Part shown: positions 1 to 9,438 of the stretch, in pieces | Layout: every line of letters begins with the position of its first letter | Position numbering within the stretch: the stretch's first letter is position 1 | Assembly: GCA_963700865.1 (NCBI GenBank) | Contig: CAVOZC010000016.1 | Location: 124,001-188,000 of the forward strand | Source: CAVOGJ01 sp963700865 | GTDB taxonomy: Bacteria > Planctomycetota > Planctomycetia > Pirellulales > Pirellulaceae | DNA length: 64,000 bases | Reading direction: 5' to 3' | The notes under the pieces: generated by a model | Told to the model about the DNA's origin: nothing | Database searches by the model: none | The model's input: the letters and a program-made list of their open reading frames with translations, nothing else | Translations under genes and position numbers: made by a program

Positions 1-3000
1 CGGTTTGACCATCGATGGCATGGGCGATGGGGAATCCGTCCTGACTGAAGTCGGCCTGGGCATTCACAAGTCGCACCAAGCTGGATTCTTCCGCCGACGC
101 TGGAACGTCCGTCGCTGCGGGCAATAACCACAATCGGAGCTCAGTCAACACAAAGTTGCCGTCGCCCGCGCGGCCCGGCCCCTTCTGCGGCAAGCGATCG
201 TCCGGCAGGGCCTCCAGTCGGACGCCCGTCAGGCCGGTCAGCTCCATGACCGCCGTGAACTGGTTGGCGCCGGTTTTTCCCAAAGCACCCGTGGCAAAGA
301 TGCTACCATCGGCTTGCAGCGTCAGCTCCTCGCCAATATCCGACGCGAGTTCCACAGGGCGAAGCGTCTCCCAATGGGTGGCTGAGCGAGCTGCATCTTC
401 CCAGGCTTCCAGCTGCTTCAGCAATTCAGCGCGTAGCGACGCAACCCGCTCGGCGGCTGCGTCGATTTTTGCCTGTCGTGCCTCCGCCAGACGCGCGCGC
501 TCCGGCGCGCTTTCCGCACGGTGGCGAGCCAACGCGTCTTTCTTCTCCGCAAGGGTTGCCACGCGCTCCGCTTCCCGCATTTCCAAACGCGGCTGGAGAT
601 CCCGCTCGTAGCGTTCGAATTCGGCAACCAGCCGCTGATGATCGAGGCGAATCGCCTCGCTGGCTTGCAAGGCATCGTCGATCTCGACCGCTTGAGCGGG
701 GCGGTTAAGAATCCGCAGAATCATTTGTTCGATGACGCGTCGGTCATCCGTCTCTTCCTCAAGGATCCCGTGGAGGGCGTTCCCTGGTTGGGCGAGCGCC
801 TCGCCGACCGTCGCACCATTGATCAGTGCCATCACGGGACCCATTTGCAGCTCGTTCGAGCGTTCGCACTCGCAAGCACTTTCCCGCACGGGTCGGCCCA
901 GGTTGTTGAGAAACCCGTCGGGCAGCGTGATGCCGACGTCGGGCAGTGCCGCCGCGCGCGTTCCCGCGGGAACGCCAGGAATCGCCGAAACGGCACCGGT
1001 GACCTGGTAAATGGCGTCGTAAAGGACTTCGGCTGGCAATCGGCGGGCACGCCCGTGAGAGTAATTCAGATGATCGGTCGAATTCCAGGTTGTCGGCTCC
1101 AACGCCAACTGATAGGTCCGTGAGCGGCAGATGATGCGGATCAGATGTCGAGCATCAAAGTCACTATCGATGAATTCCGCCGTCAGCCATTCGAGCAATT
1201 CCGGATTCGAAGGCGGGTTGCCGGCCCGGATGTCATCGATCGGCTCAATCAGCCCGCGCCCGGTGAGATAGGCCCAAATGCGATTGGCGTAGCTTTTGGC
1301 GAAATACGGGTTATCGGGGGAAGAGATCCAGGCTGCCAACCGCTGTCGCGCGGTGGCGTCACTCGCGCTTGCATAGTCGCATTCAAAGGGAAAAGATGGC
1401 GTGACCGGTTCCGCCGTGCGGAGATGAGTCACGCGGGCGGCGGGGTTCATGGTCACGATTTCGTAGAGTGGTTTGGCAGCCTCGACGGCCGTTCCCGCCA
1501 CGGTTTCACCGCCGCTGGCCGGGTCGGGCTGAAGAGCGACCTCCGCAAAGAACGCTGCCAGGGCATAGTATTGATCCTGCGTCCACCGCTCAAACGGATG
1601 GTCGTGGCATTTGTTGCAATTGAAGCGCGTGGCCAGGAAGAGCTGCGTCGTGTTCTCCATGATGGCGGCAGGCTCGCGGAGAATCTTAAAATAAGAAGCT
1701 GCGGGATGCTCGCGGTTGGATCCCTCGGCGGTCAGCAGTTTGCGGACCAGTTGGTCGTAAGGCGTGTTGGCGCGGACTTCGCCGCGTATCCAATCTCGAA
1801 ACGATGCGGCCCCCGCGCGACCGAGAAACTTGCCGTTGACCTGCAACAAGTCGGCCCACTTATTCGTCCAATGCTCGACGTAAGCGGGGCTACCAATCAG
1901 TTCGTCAATGAGCAGTTCTCGCTTCCAACGCGAATCGCGTGGATTCGTGATGAACGCTTCTATTTGTGAGGGGGACGGAGGCAATCCGGTCAGATCGAGA
2001 TACAGCCGTCGCACGAACGTAAAATCATCACACAACGGCGAGACGTCGGTTTTGGTTCGTGCCAATTTCGCACCGACGAGCTCGTCGATCCGATTGTTGA
2101 CAGGTGGCTGTTGCCATGTGAACCCGTCGCGATCGCCAAGGACCGTGACCGTCGTGGCGGCATAGTGCCCCTGATAGCGAACCAGCAGCGGAGCCTCGCC
2201 GCGACGGAGGACCTCGATCAGTCCCGCGTGTTCGTCCACGTTGCGAACAATCTCCGCATCGCCACTTTCGATAAATGCCTCCCGAGTCACGTCTCGGCGT
2301 GAACCGTCCGAGTAGGTGGCGGTCACCCGCATTTGATGACGAGTCCCCGGGGAGGAAATAATCGGATTGAGGGGCTGCACTGCAATTTCCGTGACCTGTG
2401 GCCCGCCAAGCCGTAAGTGGGCTCCGGATTGCACCCAGGCCAAGAGCGTGTGGTAGTAATCACTGCCCGCGGGGATAACGACGCCACCCTCATGAGGCAC
2501 TTCACCGGTTGGTTTGAGTAACCAGAGACTGTCGGCGGGCGAGACAAGATTGGTACGCCGCGAGGCGTGATCGTCTGTCAAAGCGCGGACATCGAAGAGC
2601 GGATCATAGCCGCGAAGGGAGAGCTTAAACCCGTTCTTGCCGTCCTGGGCCCCGTGACACGTGCCGGTGTTGCATCCTGCTCGAGCCAGAATGGGTGCTA
2701 CGTCGCGGACGTAATCGGGCTGTGGGGAAACCAACAGGCCGCTCACCTCAACCGGGACCTCGGCGGTTTTGCCGGCGAATGTGGCCGTGAGGATGGCCGT
2801 CCCGTCCTGTTGCGGACTGACCCGGCCGAACGGGGAAATCGCACAGCAACCGACCGCCTGGAACGTCGTCGACCGCGTGACGTCGATCTGCTCGCCATGC
2901 GAATACTCTGCCAGGACAATCAACTGCACGTAGTCGCTGGCACCGCGCAGTTGGATCGCCCGCGGCTGAATCAACAGCTGTTCCAGTTGCCCGCGCTGCG

Positions 3001-4594
3001 GCACATCCAACGTCTCACTGGTGGGGAGGCTTTCGCGGACGGAAGGAGCTGCCGGTACCTCTCGTGGCGACGCCGCCAAGCTCGTTCCATCGTCCGCGGC
3101 CGGATCGACGTCGATCGCGGTGAACGTCTCCACGACGTTACCACTTGCGGTATCCACCAGGCGAATGTTGCCATTGGCGCCGGCGGCGGCCACGCGGGTG
3201 GCGGACGGGTTGATCGCCACCGCGTACAGCCCGCCGTCATCGAAGGCCAGCTGACCGATGACGCGGACACCGGCGCGAAAGTGATCGGCCAGCCGCGTCC
3301 GCTCCTCAGACGTCCGCTCGTGTGTTGGCTTGGTCAGTATGGCCACGATGTCATCCGGAATCGCCGCCGCCGGGTCGATACCGTAAATGCCGAGTCCCCC
3401 GCTTCCGTCGAGGCTGCTCACGGCAGCCAGGACGCGTCCATCGCAACTGTAATCCACGTCAAACAGTCGCCCGGGAATCGGCGGCAGCTCCCAGAGCAAA
3501 TTCGCGTCGTCCCCGATGACTCGTTTGACCGTGCGGTGCATCCGGTAAATGCGGGGGACGCCGTCGGCTCCGCCGAAGAGAATCTCATCACGCTGCGGAT
3601 GTCGAGCCACCGCGTGAATACCCCCACGCAACGCCCCCGGCGTAATGGATGTGATGTTGTCAACGAATCGTTCGGTGGCAACTTCGATTAACTTGGCCGT
3701 CGCATCTCGCCCGACCGACGCCAGGTGTGATCCATCGGCGGAAAAAACGGTGTCGAGCACCCAATCGCTGTGTGCGGCTTGAAAGAGCACTTGCTCCCCC
3801 GTCCTGGCCTTCACCACGCGGACCGTATGGTCGGTACCTCCAAAGGCCAGCAATTCGCCGTCGGGTGACCAACTGGCGCCGAACACGGTGTCGAAAGTGA
3901 CGGGCAGCGACAAGATCAGTTCCTGCGTCGCTGGGTCCCACACCTGAACTTCACCCATTTTCCCTGGCGACCCGCCTGTGACGGCGAGCAACGAACCGTC
4001 GGGCGAGAAGCGAACCGACTCAATCCGTTCGGACAGTCCAATCAAGCGGCCGCTGGGGTTGCCACTTGTCGACCCGTCGGGCCGATGCAAGAAAACCTCA
4101 TGGTAGCCAGCGACGGCCAGCCATTCCCCAGCTGGCGAGAAATCGAGCGATGTAATGACAGGCGGCCGTGTGTAGTGCGGCGGATGGTCGTTATCGAATT
4201 GCGCAGTCTCAACGGGTGAATCGTCCACGGCCCCTTGGACGATCCAGCGGTGAACGCACTCGATTTCGTCTTCCGACAACGGCCGACCATTCTTAGGCAT
4301 TTCGGCCACGCCGTCCGTTGGCGTGATCTGCTGCAGCAAGTAACTGTGCTCGGGTTTACCCGGCACGATCGCGGGCTGCTCACTCTCACCCCCAAGGGTG
4401 CGTGCATCAGGGCGCGTCACGTCGTAACCGCCGAGCGGCTTCGCCGGCTGATGGCAACCTTGACAGTGCTGCTGCAAGATCGGTCGGACATCCCTGACAA
4501 AACTGAGCGGCTTGTCCGACGTGATGTCACCGGCAAAAACAGACGAGGCGACGAGCCCGATCAACAGACCCCACGAGTGGCACCTTCGTGTCAT
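1..4594 (-). CDS. Secreted cytochrome c-like / WD40 / DUF1549-DUF1553 multidomain protein, 3' end outside window
   Basis: An uninterrupted minus-strand frame runs from the ATG at 4594 off the left edge (over 1,530 codons). Order seen: signal peptide (about 1-22); cytochrome-like motif CQGCH at 44-48 in a PSCyt1-type domain; WD40-like propeller (about 130-480, repeated FSPDG/WSPDG blades); bacterial Ig-like segment; a second CNTGTCHG motif near 640; another Ig-like segment; DUF1549 (about 850-1000, motif LDLTGLPPSPSQ, then CNKCHDHPF near 993); DUF1553 (about 1090-1265, ANRIWAYLTGRGL); a charged coiled coil (about 1300-1400); and a C-terminal sandwich-like domain cut by the edge. Such proteins are typical of Planctomycetes, are exported, and usually sit beside a DUF1501 gene, as here (DUF1501 lies upstream on the same strand). 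Biochemical role is unknown; heme binding is inferred from the CxxCH motifs. Confidence 0.9.
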   Translation of the reverse strand, partial: MTRRCHSWGLLIGLVASSVFAGDITSDKPLSFVRDVRPILQQHCQGCHQPAKPLGGYDVTRPDARTLGGESEQPAIVPGKPEHSYLLQQITPTDGVAEMPKNGRPLSEDEIECVHRWIVQGAVDDSPVETAQFDNDHPPHYTRPPVITSLDFSPAGEWLAVAGYHEVFLHRPDGSTSGNPSGRLIGLSERIESVRFSPDGSLLAVTGGSPGKMGEVQVWDPATQELILSLPVTFDTVFGASWSPDGELLAFGGTDHTVRVVKARTGEQVLFQAAHSDWVLDTVFSADGSHLASVGRDATAKLIEVATERFVDNITSITPGALRGGIHAVARHPQRDEILFGGADGVPRIYRMHRTVKRVIGDDANLLWELPPIPGRLFDVDYSCDGRVLAAVSSLDGSGGLGIYGIDPAAAIPDDIVAILTKPTHERTSEERTRLADHFRAGVRVIGQLAFDDGGLYAVAINPSATRVAAAGANGNIRLVDTASGNVVETFTAIDVDPAADDGTSLAASPREVPAAPSVRESLPTSETLDVPQRGQLEQLLIQPRAIQLRGASDYVQLIVLAEYSHGEQIDVTRSTTFQAVGCCAISPFGRVSPQQDGTAILTATFAGKTAEVPVEVSGLLVSPQPDYVRDVAPILARAGCNTGTCHGAQDGKNGFKLSLRGYDPLFDVRALTDDHASRRTNLVSPADSLWLLKPTGEVPHEGGVVIPAGSDYYHTLLAWVQSGAHLRLGGPQVTEIAVQPLNPIISSPGTRHQMRVTATYSDGSRRDVTREAFIESGDAEIVRNVDEHAGLIEVLRRGEAPLLVRYQGHYAATTVTVLGDRDGFTWQQPPVNNRIDELVGAKLARTKTDVSPLCDDFTFVRRLYLDLTGLPPSPSQIEAFITNPRDSRWKRELLIDELIGSPAYVEHWTNKWADLLQVNGKFLGRAGAASFRDWIRGEVRANTPYDQLVRKLLTAEGSNREHPAASYFKILREPAAIMENTTQLFLATRFNCNKCHDHPFERWTQDQYYALAAFFAEVALQPDPASGGETVAGTAVEAAKPLYEIVTMNPAARVTHLRTAEPVTPSFPFECDYASASDATARQRLAAWISSPDNPYFAKSYANRIWAYLTGRGLIEPIDDIRAGNPPSNPELLEWLTAEFIDSDFDARHLIRIICRSRTYQLALEPTTWNSTDHLNYSHGRARRLPAEVLYDAIYQVTGAVSAIPGVPAGTRAAALPDVGITLPDGFLNNLGRPVRESACECERSNELQMGPVMALINGATVGEALAQPGNALHGILEEETDDRRVIEQMILRILNRPAQAVEIDDALQASEAIRLDHQRLVAEFERYERDLQPRLEMREAERVATLAEKKDALARHRAESAPERARLAEARQAKIDAAAERVASLRAELLKQLEAWEDAARSATHWETLRPVELASDIGEELTLQADGSIFATGALGKTGANQFTAVMELTGLTGVRLEALPDDRLPQKGPGRAGDGNFVLTELRLWLLPAATDVPASAEESSLVRLVNAQADFSQDGFPIAHAIDGQT

Positions 4595-4906
4595 GGTATT
4601 ACGCCTGGAGAGGACGCATGGGCGGCAAACGAAGACGACGACGCTCCGTGCCTCCATGGTAACCGATTCGGACCCCGTCGTTGAACCATCGACAGGACAA
4701 GCCAGCGACCGTACCGAGCGATTTTGGCCGGAATGCTTGCCCTTTATGGCGGGGAGCGTGGTGGCTCGGCGCTGCCCGACGAGACCGGTCGGCCCGATGG
4801 TGGTGAGGCGCGGGTCGTGCGCAGCGATCGTCGTCTGCGAGTGCAGCGCCAAGTGTCAGACGTAGGTTGGGTGAAGACCCCGGCTGTGGCTTCCCGCCGC
4901 GGTCGT

Positions 4907-4925
4907 CTGGGGCAAGATGCCCCAG
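4907..4925. repeat. Intergenic palindrome CTGGGGCAAGATGCCCCAG (family copy 1)
   Basis: A 19-bp dyad sits in the 371-bp gap between the DUF1501 stop and the start of the cytochrome/WD40 gene. A near-identical copy lies at 23306-23324 in another intergenic gap, both followed by CCA. It looks like a dispersed REP-like element. Nothing else could be recognised in the gap, which should also hold the promoter of the downstream gene. Confidence 0.6.
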
Positions 4926-4965
4926 CCATGGTGAGCGAACCTCAAAATGGAAACTTGACGAAGCA

Positions 4966-6379
4966 CTAGGTCAAAACGTCTTGAATCACGTGGCCATGCA
5001 CATCGGTCAGTCGAAAATCTCTGCCCGCGTGGCGGAAGGTCAATTGCTTGTGATCGAAGCCCAGCAATTGCAGGATCGTCGCGTGAATGTCATGTACGTG
5101 GACCGGCTGCTCGACCGCCCGAAATCCAAATTCATCCGTGGCCCCATGCACGTAACCACCACGCACGCCTCCGCCGGCCAGCCACATGGTAAAACCGTGG
5201 TGGTTGTGATCCCTTCCATTCACCTTGCCTTGGTTACTCCCCTCCTTGGGTAGCTCAACGGTGGGCGTGCGGCCAAACTCGCCGCCCCAGATGATCAGCG
5301 TTTCCTCGAACAACCCACGCTGTTTCAGATCGCAAATCAGCGCTCCGATGGCCTGGTCGCACTCTCGAGCCAGGCGGCGATGATTCACTTCGAGATCGTC
5401 GTGGCTATCCCAGGGTTGTCCGCCGCCATGCCAGACCTGCACGAACCGCACGCCTCGTTCCACCAAACGCCGAGCCATCAGGATTTGCCGGGCCTGCAAT
5501 CCCGGGCCATACATATCCAGGATATGTTGCGGCTCGCGCGAGACATCAAAGGCGTCCGTCGCCTCCATCTGCATGCGGTAAGCCAATTCGAAGGACTGGA
5601 TCCGAGCTTCAAGCTGCGGGTCGTGATCACGTTCCGCGAGATGTTGCTGATTCAAACGTTGCACGAGGTCAAGTTGAGCCCGCTGGTCGCTCGCAGCCAG
5701 CCGGTGATTCTGTACATGCTCCAGCAAGTGCGAGGGCCGCGTTTCACGAGTGTCGATGTGTGTGCCTTGAAAGGCGCCAGGCAGGAAACCGGCTTGCCAG
5801 TTTTGCGATTCCTGTATCGGGTAGCCTGGACACAGCACGACGAAGGCTGGCAGATTTTGATTCTCGGTTCCCAAACCATAGGTAATCCAGGTGCCCATGC
5901 TTGGACGGATCAGACGGGCCTCTCCACAGTTCATCAACAGCAGCGACGGTTCGTGGTTGGGGACATCCGCATGCACGGAACGAATGATCGCCAAATCGTC
6001 GACGTTGGCGGCCACGTGTGGAAAAAGCTCACTCACCTCGATGCCGCTTTGACCATGCCGACGGAACCGGAAGGGAGATGGAAAGGCGGTCCCGGTGGGG
6101 CGCTCGGTGGGCAGATTGCCGCCGGGCAGATCTTGTCCGGCGATCTTGTGCAATAACGGGTTTGGGATCAAACGTGTCGATGTGGGAGGGGCCGCCGTTC
6201 ATGAACAGATGAATGACATGCTTGACCCGTCCTGGAAATTGGGGACTGCGGGCCGCCAAGGGATGACTTGCCCAGTTGGGAACGCCCGCGGTGGCCAAAT
6301 CGCCGGCCAGTAGCTGACGCAAGGCGAGTCCGCCCAGGCCCATGCCGACTCGAGCTAAGAGTTCACGTCGCGTTTGCAT
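4966..6379 (-). CDS. DUF1501 protein (sulfatase-fold, secreted), one frameshift
   Basis: The N-terminal frame starts at 6379 with MQTRRELLARVGMGLGG, a twin-arginine-type signal (an alternative ATG is at 6412), and reads through MNGGPSHIDTFDPKP. Near 6150-6165 the family continues one frame over (LLHKIAGQDLP) down to the stop at 4966. One extra base after AAACCC explains the shift: FDPKP-LLHKIAGQ then matches the usual DUF1501 spacing. C-terminal motifs include WHGGGQPWDSH, IWGGEFGRTP and DHNHHGFTMW, typical of this alkaline-phosphatase-like family. The gene follows the DUF1549/DUF1553 gene closely (start overlaps or lies just past its stop), the classic planctomycete pair. Function is not established. 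The frameshift is probably a sequencing indel, but real inactivation cannot be excluded. Confidence 0.88.
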
Positions 6380-6401
6380 GTCTCGCCCCGTGGTTTCTGA
6401 C

Positions 6402-8990
6402 TCAATCGACAAAATGAAACTCGTTGGACATCAATAGCGCCTGGACAAACTGTTCCCAACGCGTCATCGGCTTGAGGGGACCGTGAAAACCGTCGCGCGT
6501 GTCCCAGACCGACTCCCGCCCGAACCCGGTCGACAAGGTTATCGTCAGCACCGGATCCCAAACGAACGAATCGCTCTCTTCGTGCTCTCGGCAATCGACG
6601 ACAAAGTCGATTACCTCTCCCTCGGCGATCGCGTCGACCTCCACCATCGTCGGGACGGCCACATGAGCGGCAACCCATTCGCCCAGCAGACCTTGCCGGT
6701 CGGAAACGATGCGGGCCCGCACGCCGTCCCCCTGCTCTGCCGGATGATGCAACTGTCCGCGGATCGTGAGTCGCCCGGCCTGGGGCGCCGTCCAGCGTCG
6801 GATGGCCGCATGCTGCGGATCGCCGCCCGGATGGCCACCCGCCTCATTTAACATCACCCAGCCAAGGGCGGCACCCGGCAATTCTTCCGCCTCTTGCCAC
6901 TGCGTCCCTGTGAAATGTCGTAGCTGCGTGAAGACGCTAGGGGACGATTCATCGGAATGACCATAGCCAAATTCCCAGGGGCTCAAGACAGGCACATCTT
7001 CCCGCGAACCACGGTCCAGGAATGCTTGTCCCCAGCCAAGTTCCTCATCCGTGGCGTCTCGCCCATAGACCATCCCATAGACGGCTCGAATTCGCTCCTC
7101 GCACGAACGCGTCGAGTCGACGCGGCCTTCCGTCCGCATGGCCATCTCCTGCAGGAACGGACTATTCATGAGGTATAACGCCTGCTGCGGAACCGTCGTG
7201 TCGGGGCGGCGGGCGGCATGGTTGTCGGGGTTGGCAAAGTCGAAGGTGCGAAATTGACCCGGTAGATTCTGACGGTCGATGTGGGCGTAAAGGGTGCGAC
7301 GAGTCACCGCGGGCGTGGCTTCGATGTCGAATGAGGGACCTCCCACGCTGCGGTCAAGACAGCCGGCCACGGTCAGCAACGCGTCCCGCATGGCTTCCAG
7401 ATCCAGACGCCGCCGCCGCACCGTACTCGTGGCGGCGTGGCTCGACTGCCGGAAGGAACTCGACAAAACCATCCGTCGTAACAGTCGTTTGATCGACCAC
7501 CCATCGTCCATGAAAGTGACCGCCAGATGATCCAGCAATTCCGGATTCGTGGGCGGATCACTCCGCAGCCCAAAATCGCTCGTCGTTGCCACCAGGGGTT
7601 CGCCAAAGACATGCGACCAGGCGCGATTGACAAATACACGCGCCGTGAGCGGATTGTTGCGATCCGTGATGGCCGCGGCCAATGCCAGACGGCCACTCCC
7701 CTCAGTGAACGGAGTCGAACTCGCCCGGGAAAAAAATACGGGAAACCTGCGCGGGGCCAACGGCCCGCGCTCATGCGGATTGCCGCGACGAAAGACGGCC
7801 GCGTCGTGAGGCTCCGCGGTATCGACCAACCGCAAAGGTAAGTCTTCATCCTGCCGTTCCTCACAACTGGCGAACACACCATACAGCCCATAGTAGTCGC
7901 GCGTGCTGATCGGATCGTATTTATGATCGTGGCAGCGAGCGCAACTGACGGTCAATCCCATCATGCCGCGAAAGACCACATCGATGCGATCATCAATGAT
8001 ATCGTGCGGGTTATTAATAAAGCGACGCCCAAGTGTCACATACCCTTGTGCCGCCAGATCATCACGGTGCGATTTGTCGACGATCTGGTCGGCCGCCAGC
8101 TGGAGGCTCAGAAACTGGTTGTACGGCAGGTCGCGATTCAAGGCGGCAATCACCCAGTCTCGATACTTGTAAGCCTGCGGATAATTTCGATCCTCTTCGA
8201 ACACATAGCCCTTGGTATCGCCATACCTGGCGAGATCGAGCCAATGCCGCCCCCAACGCTCGCCAAAGTGAGGCGACGCCAGTAACCGGTCGACGATCGC
8301 CGCATAGGCCGTATCCGAGGGGTCCGCGATGAACTCCCGGAAGTCCTCGGCAGTCGGCGGCAGACCGGTCAGCACGTAATGCACGCGCCGCAAAAGCGTG
8401 CGTGCGGTTGCCGTGGGCGCTGGCCGCAAGCCTTGCCGAACAAAGTCGGACAAGACGAACTGGTCGAGTTCCTCGCGGGCCCATGTGTCGTCCCGCAACG
8501 TGGGCGGATCGATGGCCTGAGGAGGCGTAAAGGCCCAGTGGCGTTGCGCACGCTGCAGGATCGTCCCCCCGGTGGCGGGTGGCCCGTTGTCTCGCGGCGC
8601 CGGCGCGCCGAGGGCGATCCAGCGAGTGAAGTCATCGACGACCGCCGGTGGCAAGGGACCGGCCGGAGGCATCTGCAGGTCGTCGTCCGCGTAACGGATC
8701 GCCGCCAGAAGTCGGCTGTTCTCCGGCTGACCCGGCACGAGCGCGGGACCCTGGTCGCCTCCGGCCAGCATGCCGGCTCGACTATCCAGCCGCAAGCCGC
8801 CTTCGATCGTCGCGGCTTTCACCCCATGGCAGCCGTAGCACGACTCGATAAGTACCGGTCGGATGCGGGACTCGAAGAAGGCAATCCCATCAGCCGGACT
8901 CGCCGAGTTCGACTCGGCATACACCGACACGCACGCGAAGACCGTCATCCCACTCAGCACGAAATACGCAGCTGCGGTAGGTGGTCGCAT
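6402..8990 (-). CDS. PSCyt1 / DUF1549 / DUF1553 secreted protein
   Basis: The protein has 862 residues. A hydrophobic N-terminus (about 5-25) acts as signal peptide; a PSCyt1 cytochrome-like motif CYGCHG begins at 51. DUF1549 covers about 190-375 (VLTGLPPTAEDF, then CARCHDHKYDPI) and DUF1553 about 440-620 (ARVFVNRAWSHVFGEP, DPPTNPELLDHL). A beta-rich segment at about 690-830 interrupts the C-terminal part before the usual closing motif ALLMSNEFHFVD. This is the short form of the family without the WD40 part of the neighbour at 1-4594. The DUF1501 gene begins within about 25 bp of its stop, implying co-transcription and joint export. Substrate and reaction are unknown. Confidence 0.92.
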   Translation of the reverse strand: MRPPTAAAYFVLSGMTVFACVSVYAESNSASPADGIAFFESRIRPVLIESCYGCHGVKAATIEGGLRLDSRAGMLAGGDQGPALVPGQPENSRLLAAIRYADDDLQMPPAGPLPPAVVDDFTRWIALGAPAPRDNGPPATGGTILQRAQRHWAFTPPQAIDPPTLRDDTWAREELDQFVLSDFVRQGLRPAPTATARTLLRRVHYVLTGLPPTAEDFREFIADPSDTAYAAIVDRLLASPHFGERWGRHWLDLARYGDTKGYVFEEDRNYPQAYKYRDWVIAALNRDLPYNQFLSLQLAADQIVDKSHRDDLAAQGYVTLGRRFINNPHDIIDDRIDVVFRGMMGLTVSCARCHDHKYDPISTRDYYGLYGVFASCEERQDEDLPLRLVDTAEPHDAAVFRRGNPHERGPLAPRRFPVFFSRASSTPFTEGSGRLALAAAITDRNNPLTARVFVNRAWSHVFGEPLVATTSDFGLRSDPPTNPELLDHLAVTFMDDGWSIKRLLRRMVLSSSFRQSSHAATSTVRRRRLDLEAMRDALLTVAGCLDRSVGGPSFDIEATPAVTRRTLYAHIDRQNLPGQFRTFDFANPDNHAARRPDTTVPQQALYLMNSPFLQEMAMRTEGRVDSTRSCEERIRAVYGMVYGRDATDEELGWGQAFLDRGSREDVPVLSPWEFGYGHSDESSPSVFTQLRHFTGTQWQEAEELPGAALGWVMLNEAGGHPGGDPQHAAIRRWTAPQAGRLTIRGQLHHPAEQGDGVRARIVSDRQGLLGEWVAAHVAVPTMVEVDAIAEGEVIDFVVDCREHEESDSFVWDPVLTITLSTGFGRESVWDTRDGFHGPLKPMTRWEQFVQALLMSNEFHFVD

Positions 8991-9438
8991 AGGTGGGATC
9001 CAGGAGTCCGCCGACGGAGGAACGCATTGTCACGGACGCAAACGCGTACCGTCCACCGCGTGCCAACGAAGCCAGCCATCCGCGCACGACTCGGGGGGCT
9101 GCTTTGCATGGTAACGCCCAACCGCCCCGGAAGCCACTTCCACTGCGAGGCGTCGGTGAGACTGCCAAGGGCGAGGGAACTTGGCAAATGATCGGTGCCC
9201 GGGGGAATCACGAGATTGTGACGTCGGAACGCTGCGTGCGGGATCGCCATGATTCAACGAAAATGTTTCGATTTGTACGCCAATTCTCAGACGCCGTGCG
9301 TGCGCTCTTGTTTGTTCGCGGTGTTCATCAGTCATCACAGAGGGTCCCTTCCCGCCAGCGGCGAACCGGCACCGTCAGGTGCCTGGGTGAGTGGGGGGAT
9401 CGGCCAGGAAGGCGGCAGGGAGAAGGCAACGGGGCCAC
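8991..9438. other. Intergenic region before repeat array
   Basis: No coding frame with recognisable family features on either strand. The stretch should contain the promoter of the minus-strand gene starting at 8990. At about 9337-9346 the sequence TCACAGAGGG matches part of the array unit and is followed by about 90 unrelated bases before the unit resumes at 9439, so the left edge of the array is degenerate. Confidence 0.5.

Noticed and set aside
2567..3691. 374-codon plus-strand open frame
   Set aside because: It is the antisense shadow of the cytochrome/WD40/DUF1549 gene, whose minus-strand frame has all family motifs; the plus frame has none.
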